Shown here in pieces: positions 16,185 through 24,759 of a DNA stretch of 49,016 nt (the stretch's first letter is position 1; each line of letters opens with the position of its first letter). The notes beneath the pieces are model-generated. The model saw only the letters and a program-made list of their open reading frames with translations. It was not told the origin of the DNA and did not search any database. Location: the NCBI GenBank assembly GCA_021296235.1, contig JAGWAS010000023.1, forward strand, positions 22,999 through 72,014. Reading direction: 5' to 3'. Position numbers and translations under genes: made by a program. The stretch is from Paracoccaceae bacterium. GTDB taxonomy: Bacteria; Pseudomonadota; Alphaproteobacteria; Rhodobacterales; Rhodobacteraceae.

Positions 16185-16580
16185 TCACCTTTTCGGAAGC
16201 ATGACCTGATCCGCAAAGAACAATTCGGTGAGCAGGGACCGCATCACAATCAGGCCGTTTGTATTGTCGATCATTTCTGACGTGATTGATGGCTGCGCCA
16301 AAAGCATGTCAATTACGGATTGAACAGCTTGGATGTCGGTGAGCCAACGTTCCCGGAATGCTCCACCGGCATCGTCGTCGGGAATTCCTTCCAACAGGCT
16401 GGTCAGGCTTTCCGTTGCCGACCGGAAACGCTGCAGAAAACGGCGGATCTGGCTCGGGCCCGCTCCGTCGGCACCTTCCCTTCTGCGACCCTGCGCAGCG
16501 TACGCAAGCATGAATTCATATGCTTCCTCAATCACATCGAAAGCATCACGCACATTACGGGCGGTGGCATCATCAATCAT
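16185..16580 (-). CDS. Small helical protein, last gene of the Mo hydroxylase operon
   Basis: This 131-residue soluble protein is not recognised. It is predicted to be almost entirely alpha-helical (ARNVRDAFDVIEEAYEFMLAYAAQ, QIRRFLQRFRSATESLTSLLEG, IQAVQSVIDMLLAQP), with no signal peptide or cysteine. Its ATG overlaps the stop of the cytochrome b gene as ATGA, so it is translated with it. Location and fold suggest an assembly or maturation helper for the hydroxylase or its cytochrome, but no known chaperone motif was seen. Confidence 0.65.
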   Translation of the reverse strand: MIDDATARNVRDAFDVIEEAYEFMLAYAAQGRRREGADGAGPSQIRRFLQRFRSATESLTSLLEGIPDDDAGGAFRERWLTDIQAVQSVIDMLLAQPSITSEMIDNTNGLIVMRSLLTELFFADQVMLPKR

Positions 16581-17227
16581 GACTCCTCACCTTTTCTTGC
16601 AAGTTCGGGCCCTTTGCCCAAGACCATCGAAGACAGGTAGGCGCGATGGCTTGGGATAAACGAAAAATAGATGTGCAAAATAACCAGAAAAAGTAGCAGC
16701 ATCGCACCGAGCCCGTGAATGACATATATGACCCCCCACGCCCAATCGGATAGAATTGAAGGGTCTCGCCTCCAGAAAGTGGTGTCGATCTTGGCCAGCA
16801 TCACAAGGCCCGTGGCCACCGTTGCCATGACCACTGTAGCTGTTGTCCAATGATAGAGTTTCTGGAACGCGTCATACTTGGCCGGCTCAAGGTCTTTCGA
16901 GCTGCGGTTAAGCACGACCCGCACGGTTTCCCTTGCGTCATCAACTGCGGGCACCATCCTGCCAATGCCGTGGATGGCGAAGACTCTGTAGAGATGAAAG
17001 ATAATCGCGGCCACCAGCACGATGCCCGACCACCAGTGGATCGGCACCCAATTGAAACCAATTCCAATGATGGGAAGGAACGCGGTCCCGCCAAGCACAA
17101 ATATGCAAGCAGCCATGACCCAGTGAAACAGCCTGTCACCGAGCCGATGTCTCACGCCTGTTTGCCTTTGTGAAGCGGCCATCCCAATCCAATACCCTGA
17201 CAATCGACGGAACTGAATGCCCGTCAT
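16577..17227 (-). CDS. Cytochrome b561-type membrane subunit
   Basis: This integral membrane protein of about 216 residues resembles the b-type subunits of formate dehydrogenase and Ni/Fe-hydrogenase. Four hydrophobic helices are visible (about 34-55, 63-83, 125-145, 165-190). Candidate haem-ligand histidines sit in or beside them: H35 (LFHWV), H64 (PIHWW), H78 (FHLYR), H126 (LYHWT), H171 (VIHGLG) and H185 (LHIYF). It would pass electrons from a periplasmic dehydrogenase to quinone. The start is taken as the ATG at 17227, with GGAG upstream; ATG 17182 is an alternative. It follows the FAD subunit and a 48-residue membrane peptide, implying that the Mo hydroxylase is membrane-linked. Confidence 0.82.
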   Translation of the reverse strand: MTGIQFRRLSGYWIGMAASQRQTGVRHRLGDRLFHWVMAACIFVLGGTAFLPIIGIGFNWVPIHWWSGIVLVAAIIFHLYRVFAIHGIGRMVPAVDDARETVRVVLNRSSKDLEPAKYDAFQKLYHWTTATVVMATVATGLVMLAKIDTTFWRRDPSILSDWAWGVIYVIHGLGAMLLLFLVILHIYFSFIPSHRAYLSSMVLGKGPELARKGEES

Positions 17228-17253
17228 GCTCTCCGGTCCTTCTGAAAGTTGGA

Positions 17254-17400
17254 TCAGTTCCCTTTGCGAAGCGCACGAACGAAAAGGTGCAGTGCGATGA
17301 CGGCCAAAGCGGCTGCAACCGGGAGCCACAGCAGCTCCCAGTTGATGCCCACCAACATCTTTTGGCCAAACATGTCCTTTGTGAAGCGAAGCAACTCCAT
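17254..17400 (-). CDS. 48-residue single-span membrane peptide
   Basis: This short gene sits three bases after the FAD-subunit stop (ATG 17400, TGA 17254-17256). The product has a polar amphipathic start (MELLRFTKDMFGQKM), one hydrophobic span (ELLWLPVAAALAVIALHLFV) and a basic end (RALRKGN), so the C-terminus should face the cytoplasm. The intergenic position, tight spacing and clear transmembrane segment make a real gene likely despite its size. It may be a small subunit that joins the hydroxylase to the cytochrome b, in the way small anchors do in other quinone-linked dehydrogenases. It is not assigned to a family. Confidence 0.65.
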   Translation of the reverse strand: MELLRFTKDMFGQKMLVGINWELLWLPVAAALAVIALHLFVRALRKGN

Positions 17401-17403
17401 CAA

Positions 17404-18393
17404 TCAGGCAAGCGAACGAACCGCCCTGGCCGCAAGATTTTCCATGAGCGGAACCTTGAAGTGATTGAAGTTCAGCGGCTTGGCCCCGCGAGAGGCAACC
17501 CGGCGAACCAGGTTCTCCATTTCAGGACCCGGAACCTCGCCCCTTATGACATCCTCAACTTCGGTCAATCTGCGCGGCGTGCACTGCACACCTCCGCAGA
17601 CCATGGCGACATCACCAATTGCACCACCTGCCACCTTGGCCACCATGGTGACGCTGACGAGCGCAAAGTCCCATGTGTTCCTGTCGGCAATCTTCTCGAA
17701 ATAGTGCCGTGCATTGGCCCACTCACCCGGAATGCGAATTCCAAGAAGGATGTCTCCCGGTTCGAGCACGGTCATTCGGGTGATGTCGATTTCAGGACCA
17801 ATGAAATATTCGCTGGCCGGCACTTCCATCTCTTCGCCGTCCCTGCGAATTATCATGATTGCCCCCAGCGCGACCATGGCAGGAGCCGTATCCGATGGTG
17901 TAACCGCGACGCACCTGCTCACTTCAAACAGAGCATGTTCTCGATTCATGGCCGTTGGAGTGTTGGCATAGCACGTATTGCCACCGGCGCGGTAACACGG
18001 AAACCCATCGCGATAGTAAACGCAACGGGTGTCCTGAGAGATGTTTCCGCCGATTGTCCCGGAATTGCGGATCTGCGGCGAAGCAACGTTTGATGCCGCG
18101 ACCGACAGAATCTGAAACCTCTCTTTTACCAAAGTGCTCTCGCTGACGTCGGTCAAGGTGGTTGCGGCGCCGATGTACACGCCGCCATCGTCAGTCGGTT
18201 CAATTCCGGCCAGTTCCGGAATTCCTCCCAAATCAACGACGACCGCCGGTTGTTTCACCCTGTCCTTGAACCATCCGAGACTGTCCTTTGCACCGGCAAT
18301 GATCCAGGCATCGTCAAACTCATCAAGAAGGTCCGCGGCACCCTGGAGTGAATTGGGCTGATACAGTTCAAAATTATGCATTACATCTGACAT
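17404..18393 (-). CDS. Mo hydroxylase FAD subunit with predicted 4Fe-4S cluster
   Basis: This 329-residue medium subunit of the xanthine dehydrogenase/CO dehydrogenase family (CoxM/PaoB-like) has FAD-binding motifs AGAKDSLGWFK (about 34) and GTIGGNISQD (about 112-121). Directly after the second motif lies an insertion with Cys124, Cys133, Cys141 and Cys161 (TRCVYYRDGFPC, NTC, SRCVAVTPSD). The same arrangement holds a [4Fe-4S] cluster in 4-hydroxybenzoyl-CoA reductase beta and in PaoB of the periplasmic aldehyde oxidase. The start is the ATG at 18393, with GGGAGGAAAG just upstream; a GTG at 18408 is part of that ribosome binding site. It has no signal peptide, so export by hitch-hiking on the Tat-borne Fe-S subunit is expected. 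Confidence 0.88.
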   Translation of the reverse strand: MSDVMHNFELYQPNSLQGAADLLDEFDDAWIIAGAKDSLGWFKDRVKQPAVVVDLGGIPELAGIEPTDDGGVYIGAATTLTDVSESTLVKERFQILSVAASNVASPQIRNSGTIGGNISQDTRCVYYRDGFPCYRAGGNTCYANTPTAMNREHALFEVSRCVAVTPSDTAPAMVALGAIMIIRRDGEEMEVPASEYFIGPEIDITRMTVLEPGDILLGIRIPGEWANARHYFEKIADRNTWDFALVSVTMVAKVAGGAIGDVAMVCGGVQCTPRRLTEVEDVIRGEVPGPEMENLVRRVASRGAKPLNFNHFKVPLMENLAARAVRSLA

Positions 18394-18411
18394 TGTCTTT
18401 CCTCCCACCCC

Positions 18412-20826
18412 TTAAACCGTGTTGGTTGCAAGCGGCCTGTAAGATTGAGGTTGGCCTGCAGCGGCGTTAACAATCATGTCGGTTACAACCGGTATCCGGT
18501 TGAAAAGATGTCCTCCAAGAGCATCGGAGATCGCACAAAGGAGTGCGGCCGAAGCCGACCCCTGCAGCGGTTCGCCAATTCCCTTGATCCCCATTGGGTT
18601 CTGCGGATCCGGTTGGTCCACTGCGGCCCAGTCCATTTTTGTGGGCACGTCCAAGTAGGATAGTGGCTTGCCGTGATAGAAGGACTTTGCGTTTGGCAGC
18701 CCATAGGCCGGATCGTAGACATGACGCTCGGTCCTTGCGAGGCCGAAACCCATGACCGCACCACCGCGGACCTGCGCTGCCAGTCCCGTCGGATGATTGA
18801 CAATCCCACAATCTGCGACACCGACATAGTCGAGAATTTCGACAGCACCGGTTTCCAGATCCACATCCACTTCAATGAAGCTTGCCGTCAGTGCCGGGGT
18901 TGTCCCTTCCTTGGGAAGGGTGTCCTTGGCCACTCCAACGAGACCGGTTCCGGCAATCGCCTTTGCCGAAGCCTGTGTCATCTCGTGAATGTTCTCGGGG
19001 AGAACCTCGCCGGAATACCTACCCCCCATTTCCACCGCCATCTGTGCCGCCTCGGCAAATGTAATTCCGACACCCATGTCGGACCTGCTGACAACCCGTT
19101 CATCGCGAAGCTCGTAATCAGCAGAATTGCCACCGAGACTGGCTGCTGCAATTTCCAGGAGTTTGGCCTTGGCATCCTCGGCTGCAACGTAGTTGGTTCG
19201 TGACATCGTGAAGCTGGTGTTCGAACCGAACTGGCCCAGATTATAGGGAATGTGCCTTGCCGTTCCTCCGCGTTCAATGATGACGTTGTTCCAATCGTAA
19301 CCCAAAACTTCGGCCGCAACGCGGGAGGTTGAGGCGTAAGAGAAGGTTCCAAGGTTTCCAACCCCGGTGTGAACGTGCAGAATGCCGTCTGGTGTAATCC
19401 TGAGCAGGCCATCAAATCCGCTTGATCCGGCTGAATGGTAGGCCGATGCCACGCCGTAGCCGCGCGCTTTTGACCCGGTCATCATCCCCGACTGGCCCGA
19501 ACGTTCGTCCCAGCGAAACGCTTCGGAACCCTGAACAATCGCATTCTTCAGAAACGCCGAGGTCAGGGGCCCCTGTTTGGCTCCAATCTTCGCGCCGGCA
19601 CCGCCGTCGCCCGGAGCGTTGACTTCCCGGATTGCCACCCGATCGATTCCCAACTCACTGGCTGCCTTGTCGATCAAGGGTTCAAACATGTTGGCGGCCT
19701 GGTTTTCGCCCGGTCCGCGCTGTGGTCCCTTGGGTACCGTGTTCGTCAAAACAGGAACTGCCCGGAACCGCATGTTGGGCGGCTGGAATACGATGCTGAA
19801 CGCGTTTCCGACATTGTTGAAATCGGGAAATCCGCTTGTCGGACCGAGATCCTGGATGACGAATATGTCTGCAGCGGTAATCCTGCCATCCGCAGAAAAC
19901 CCGAGCTTTCCCCAACCTTGGAATCCGGAGCGCGCCATGCCGTTGTTGTATTCCTCAACCCGTGACACGCGCAGATGGCAGGGCCGGCCACCAAGTTTCT
20001 TCGACATCAGTGCCGGCAGCGCCATCAAGGGATACGAAGTTCCCTTTCCTCCAAACCCGCCGCCGCAATACTCCGCGACAAAAACAAGGTCCTTCAGTTC
20101 AATGCCAATAAGGCGGGCAAGTCCGGGTTGCGCAAATGAGGTCGACTGCGTTGATCCCCAAACATGGCACTTCCCATTTTCCCAAAATGCAGCGGCAGAA
20201 CGCGGCTCCATGGCGTGATGGGAATTTGTGGCGTGAACGAATGAGTCCTCAACGACGACCTTGGCTTCGGCAAATCCTGCCTCCAAATCGCCGAATCCCC
20301 ACTCAAATGGCGCCGGTCCCCTCGGCAACTCATCCTCGGCGGCAATGGCAAAATCCTTGCCGGACCACTTCAACTCGTGGAAGTCGACGCCGCGACCTGA
20401 CACGTTGCCTCCCGTAAGGGCGTTGGCACCGTCGGGCCTAAGGCTGTCAAGCGGGTCGACAACGAAAGGTAGGAGATCCATGTCGACGTTGAGCGCTGCG
20501 ACCGCATCGGCGGCAGCCTGCTCGGTTTCGGCGGCAACCGCCACGATCGGCTGACCATAATAGGTCGGCTCGGCGGTCAGAATCGGAAATCCGGTGACGT
20601 TCGGCTGCTTGACCTCTTCCGGAAGCAGAACCGCCAGAACACCCGGGATCTTCAATGCCTCGCCCGTGTCAATGCCGTTCACCCTTGCGTGAGGCATTGG
20701 CGATCCGAAGAACTTGATGTGGGCCATTCCGTCGGCCCGGAAATCCTCTGCATACTTTGCAGAACCAGTTACCTTTGCCTCAAGATCCGGAGGCGTAAAG
20801 TCTTTTCCAATAAGTTTAAAAGCCAT
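18412..20826 (-). CDS. Mo hydroxylase molybdopterin-binding subunit
   Basis: This 804-residue large subunit of the xanthine oxidase family carries the molybdenum cofactor and the active site. The a/b-hammerhead N-domain covers about 1-130. The GGGFGGK cofactor motif is at 255-261, a RGPGENQAANMFE segment near 375, and the catalytic glutamate of the family is E752 (GIKGIGEPLQGSASAAL). Length matches aldehyde oxidase and CO dehydrogenase-type subunits. Gene order, with the Fe-S subunit before it and FAD after it, differs from pao (Fe-S, FAD, Mo). No signal peptide is present. The substrate could be an aldehyde, purine or N-heterocycle; the sequence alone does not say. It starts four bases after the Fe-S subunit stop. 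Confidence 0.92.
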   Translation of the reverse strand: MAFKLIGKDFTPPDLEAKVTGSAKYAEDFRADGMAHIKFFGSPMPHARVNGIDTGEALKIPGVLAVLLPEEVKQPNVTGFPILTAEPTYYGQPIVAVAAETEQAAADAVAALNVDMDLLPFVVDPLDSLRPDGANALTGGNVSGRGVDFHELKWSGKDFAIAAEDELPRGPAPFEWGFGDLEAGFAEAKVVVEDSFVHATNSHHAMEPRSAAAFWENGKCHVWGSTQSTSFAQPGLARLIGIELKDLVFVAEYCGGGFGGKGTSYPLMALPALMSKKLGGRPCHLRVSRVEEYNNGMARSGFQGWGKLGFSADGRITAADIFVIQDLGPTSGFPDFNNVGNAFSIVFQPPNMRFRAVPVLTNTVPKGPQRGPGENQAANMFEPLIDKAASELGIDRVAIREVNAPGDGGAGAKIGAKQGPLTSAFLKNAIVQGSEAFRWDERSGQSGMMTGSKARGYGVASAYHSAGSSGFDGLLRITPDGILHVHTGVGNLGTFSYASTSRVAAEVLGYDWNNVIIERGGTARHIPYNLGQFGSNTSFTMSRTNYVAAEDAKAKLLEIAAASLGGNSADYELRDERVVSRSDMGVGITFAEAAQMAVEMGGRYSGEVLPENIHEMTQASAKAIAGTGLVGVAKDTLPKEGTTPALTASFIEVDVDLETGAVEILDYVGVADCGIVNHPTGLAAQVRGGAVMGFGLARTERHVYDPAYGLPNAKSFYHGKPLSYLDVPTKMDWAAVDQPDPQNPMGIKGIGEPLQGSASAALLCAISDALGGHLFNRIPVVTDMIVNAAAGQPQSYRPLATNTV

Positions 20827-20829
20827 TGG

Positions 20830-21510
20830 TCATCCCTCCCTCGCTGCCTTCATGATGCCGCGCATGTAGTGATCATAAGCGCCGCATCGGCAGAGATTGC
20901 CGGACATCGCCACCCGCGCCTCCGCTTCCGTCGGGTTGGGGTTGCTGTTCAGCAGAGCTACAGCGGCAACCACCTGCCCCGGTGTGCAGAAACCGCATTG
21001 CGGTCCGATTTCCTCAATGAACGCACGCTGCACGGGGTGCAGCGTTCCATCCGGGGCTGCGATACCTTCGACCGTAACAATATTGATGCCACGCATCCTG
21101 TGCGTCAGCGTCGAACAGGAATAGATTGTTCTTCCGTCCGCCATGACGGTGCAGGCCCCGCATTCGGCCTGATTGCATCCGATCTTCGTGCCGGTAAGTC
21201 CCAACCGGTAGCGGATCGTGTATCCGAGGGTTTCATTCGGTGCCACATCCACACGTCGGGTTTTGCCGTTCACCGTGAGCGACATCATTCGCTCGACGCC
21301 GCGCACATCGGCCCGGGCCGGCGTTGCCGTCGAGAACAGGTATGAGGAACCGCCAATTACAATGCCGGAGCAAACAACGCCCCTCAGAAAATTGCGGCGG
21401 GATACATGCAACGGCCGCCAAGGCTTTACGTTTCCGTCCGCTGCAATCTCGGCGATTGCAGGTCCCTCGGGAAAATCAACCGTCGGGTCATAAGGGCCCA
21501 TTCCATCCAT
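20830..21510 (-). CDS. Mo hydroxylase 2Fe-2S subunit with Tat signal
   Basis: This 226-residue small subunit has eight cysteines for two [2Fe-2S] clusters: a plant-ferredoxin-type set (C112, C117, C120, C132) and the helical-domain set (C172, C175, C207, C209, as QCGFC and LCRC). Residues 37-68 form a twin-arginine signal (SRRNFLRG followed by a hydrophobic stretch, then ATPARA), preceded by an unusually long n-region of about 36 residues. The complex is therefore predicted to be periplasmic, as is PaoABC. The start is the ATG at 21510, with GGGAGGAAA about seven bases upstream; the frame is open to 21582. First gene of the operon. Confidence 0.92.
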   Translation of the reverse strand: MDGMGPYDPTVDFPEGPAIAEIAADGNVKPWRPLHVSRRNFLRGVVCSGIVIGGSSYLFSTATPARADVRGVERMMSLTVNGKTRRVDVAPNETLGYTIRYRLGLTGTKIGCNQAECGACTVMADGRTIYSCSTLTHRMRGINIVTVEGIAAPDGTLHPVQRAFIEEIGPQCGFCTPGQVVAAVALLNSNPNPTEAEARVAMSGNLCRCGAYDHYMRGIMKAAREG

Positions 21511-22739
21511 TTCAAATTTCCTCCCGAAATCCTGTCCAGTGCTCTGGCCTCCTGGCCAGCTTGGACAAGGTCTAATGACCAACCGTCTACCAATGATTCG
21601 GTATAGTCAATGAGAACTTGTCAAGAGCTCAACTTTGAATTTGACTCTTGTGTCACATTTAACACAATATTGATTCTTACATCTGCAAACTGTTGAATTA
21701 TTTGATACTTTCAACGGGAAGAATAGCATACCACTGCCTCCAACCGGATTGATGGCAAATGACGGTTCACTGGGGCAGTGAGACTGAAGGGGCTCCGGAA
21801 TCTCTGAGTGAACATCTTGAACAAGCTTGGCAATCTTGGAAAAGGCTCGACGCAAGCCACTCAATTGATTGGCAAACTCTTCAGCAGGCGGAGGTGTCAT
21901 CACTCCCGGAATCCGGGCAGGCATGATCCGGTCAAAATTGGACTCCCGTTGCTGATGCTGCGATCAGGCGCAACGCACCAAGCATGATTGAACTTGAACC
22001 GGTGCCTGATGAGCATTTCGGCCAGCCGCATTTTTCGATGCTCCTTTCATCACAGGCCGTGATCGCGGGCCCGCGACGGAAGTCAATCCGTGCAAGTTCA
22101 ACGGGGAGGCTGCGCAACCGCGGGACGCAAAGCAGGTATTTCAGGAACTGTGGCATTCCATTGACTCTGGCGCTGGAGTCTTTCTTCGCCATTCGGTTCC
22201 AAGCCCAAAATTGCCGACACGCGCACCGTCAGCGCCACCGGCAGCAACAATTCCGGGTCGTGGAGGGCCAAAGCGCAATGCCAAACCGAACAGAGGTTGA
22301 ATCCGGTGTTGAGCCGAATGCAGGTGAAGGGAAATTCCATTTGGCGGCTGGAGGCGCAGGTAACGACCAAAAAGAGGGCAGGAAACGGAAAAGCCGGAGC
22401 AATGCACAACAAGCCGCAACAGAAGCGAACCTCATGGGAGAGCAATTGACCCGCACCGGGAATTCATCCACTTGCGGTGCTCGGCTCAACGAAATAACCC
22501 GAGTCGAAGACGAACCCATCGGCAAAGGACTTCCGGTCATGAAAAACACCGGCACGAACTCAAACTTCATTTGCCGACCAAAAAGGGGTTCCGAATTGAT
22601 CGCCGCTGCACCAGGGCCCACACCCTCAACTGCAGGCAACATGTTTCTTCCGGCCGCCCATGCGAATGCACCAGCATTCGATCGGGCAAGTGGCAACAAT
22701 ATCGTTGCTTAGGCCAAATCAAATCATCAGGTGCACATA
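21511..22739. other. 1.2-kb region without a recognisable gene
   Basis: Open frames exist on both strands (for example 21984-22712 on plus and 22229-22699 on minus), but none has a credible start signal, domain or coding-like composition. The first 150 bases are AT-rich and carry dyad repeats that fit control of the Mo hydroxylase operon. The rest may be decayed sequence; nothing in it could be named. Confidence 0.5.
21611..21631. promoter_or_regulatory. Dyad repeat upstream of Mo hydroxylase operon
   Basis: Ten-base arms, TGAGAACTTG and CAAGAGCTCA around a central T, match as an inverted repeat at eight of ten positions. A further related half-site (TTTGACTCTTG) lies at about 21640-21650. 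The dyad is about 100 bases upstream of the Fe-S subunit ATG, a reasonable place for an operator. Inference from symmetry only. Confidence 0.4.
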
Positions 22740-24759
22740 ATGCCATCCAAATGGAACCAATCCGAGATGAACGCCGTGGTCAGGGAGTATTCCGAAATTG
22801 GAATTTCGGAAGACCTGGCCATCCGCACATATACCACCCGCCTTTTGGGACAGGATCAAAAACTGGTCCTTCACGGCGGCGGCAACACCTCGGTCAAAAC
22901 GCGCGCATCCGATTCCTTGGGAAAGGAACACGATGTGCTTTGCGTCAAGGGCTCAGGTTGGGACATGGGAACAATCGAGCCCGCCGGCCTGCCGGCGGTC
23001 GAATTGAAGCCACTTGCAGGACTTGCCCGCCTATCGTCCCTCAGCGATGAGGATCTGGTTGCCTCCCAGAGGCGAATGCTGCTTGACCCATACGCTCCAA
23101 ACCCCTCGATCGAAGCGGTGCTTCACGCCATAATTCCCCACAAGCATGTGGACCATACACATGCGAACGCCATAGTTTCGCTGACCAACCAACCGAATGG
23201 CGAGTCGCTAATCCAGGACCTGTTTCCGGACACAACGATAGTTCCCTACGTTTTTCCGGGCTTCAAGCTTGCGAAGGCATGCCGCCAAATACTTGATGAA
23301 AAGCCGGGTGCCAAAAGTCTGATCCTCCTGAATCATGGGATCTTCACCTTTGATGATGATCCCCGCCAATCCTATGAGAACATGATTGCGATGTGCGATG
23401 CAGCGGAAAGGCGGCTGGCTGACGGGCGCATGCGGCCGTTCGGCATGGCAGTTCTGCCCGACAAGGTTCCGGAATTGGCAAAGATCGCTCCAATTGTGCG
23501 CGGAGCATTGGCAAGGGAAACGGCATTGGAGGGTCGTCCGGACCGCTGGCTGTTGGAATTTCGGACCTCGGATCAGGTGGAGTCGGCATTTGCGATTATG
23601 CCAAACGGGGCAATGCCACCCCCGACCACTCAATCCGAATCAAGCGTTTTGGAGTGGTGGCACCTGCTCCAAATGCGAACGATCTGACAGGGTTCAGCAA
23701 CGGAGTTCACCGCGCAGTCGCTGATTTTGCCCGGGATTACGGCGAGTATTTCGAGCGAAACAACTCCCGCGTCGGAGGCAACCGCCGCTCTCTCGATCCA
23801 GTTCCGCGGGTCGTTTATGTTCCGGGTGTCGGCCTGTTTGGTGTCGGCAAAACGGCCAAGGAGGCGGCGATCTCGGCGGACATTGCCGAAACAACGGTTG
23901 ATGTCAGGGGATCGGAAGTTTTGTCGCCCTTTCCGAGGAGGATCTCTTTGACATTGAGTATTGGTCGCTCGAACAGGCAAAATTGGCAAAGGCGGCGGAA
24001 AAGCCACTTAACCGGCAGATCGCAATCGTAACCGGGGCGGCAAGCGGGCTTGGATTGGAGACCGCTCACATTCTGAAAGAGGACGGGGCCGAAGTGGCCA
24101 TGTTTGATGTCGATGCTGCGGCGCTTGAGGTTGCGGCCCGTGAGGTCGGTGGATTTGCCATCAAATGCGATGTCACCGATGCTGAGGCAGTTGAATCCTC
24201 GGTAAGCGCCGTCGTCGAACATTTTGGTGGTGTGGACATCCTGATTTCGAATGCAGGAGCCGCTTTTCAGGGCAACCTGACCTGCGTTGACGACGAACTG
24301 TTCCGAAGGGCACATGAGCTGAATTTCTGGTCTCACCATTTCATGGCCCGGTCCTGCGTCAAAGTTATGGAACAGCAGGGAACCGGCGGCGCGCTTGTCT
24401 TCAATGTCAGCAAGCAGGCGTTGAATCCGGGTCCGGGTCTTGGGCCCTACGGCACATCAAAGTCGGCACTGCTGGCTTTGGTTCGGCAATATGCCGTTGA
24501 GCACGGCGCATCGGGAATCACATCCAACGCAGTCAACGCCGACCGCATCCGGACCAATCTGCTGACTGACGATTTTGTCGCGGAGCGGGCAGCAGCCCGA
24601 GGCATTACTCCAGCCGAATACATGCGCGGAAATCTCGTCAGGCGCGAGGTTTCAGCCAGGGATGTCGCCGAGGCCTTCCTGCACCTCGCCAAGGCGCGCA
24701 AGACCAGCGGCGCCATACTCACAGTCGACGGCGGAAATGTGGCGGCAATGGTAAGATGA
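22740..24759 (+). pseudogene. Class II aldolase / short-chain dehydrogenase fusion, two frameshifts
   Basis: This resembles the bifunctional rhamnulose-1-phosphate aldolase/alcohol dehydrogenase (RhaD-type) family, about 670 residues if repaired. The aldolase part (22740 to about 23610) has HGGGNTSVK, metal-site histidines in HKHVDHTHANA, and LNHGIFTFDDD. Homology then continues in the +2 frame (ATPDHSIRIKRFGVVAPAPN ... VVYVPGVGLFGVGKT, about 23612-23905). It continues again in the third frame (GSFVALSEEDLFDIEYWSLEQ, then the SDR domain TGAASGLG, SNAG, YGTSK to 24759). One added base at each junction restores the frame, and both junctions are GGGG runs (23607-23610 and 23907-23910). Sequence error and true inactivation are both possible. 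The start is the ATG at 22740. Confidence 0.85.
22790..22811. repeat. Perfect inverted repeat inside the aldolase 5' coding region
   Basis: Arms TTCCGAAATT (22790-22799) and AATTTCGGAA (22802-22811) are exact complements, separated by GG. The repeat lies 50 bases inside the reading frame. It could be an intragenic operator or arise by chance from codon choice. Confidence 0.5.

Noticed and set aside
21607..21924. 105-codon minus-strand open frame
   Set aside because: It runs through the AT-rich dyad region upstream of the Mo hydroxylase operon, has no ribosome binding site and no recognisable domain.
21984..22712. 242-codon plus-strand open frame, with opposing minus-strand frames
   Set aside because: Composition is low in hydrophobic residues and unlike a folded protein, no start signal is present, and the frame overlaps equally long frames on the other strand.
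22744..22756. ATCCAAAT near the aldolase start as a copy of the 14.5-kb operator
   Set aside because: Only the left half matches and it lies in coding sequence; it could easily be chance.
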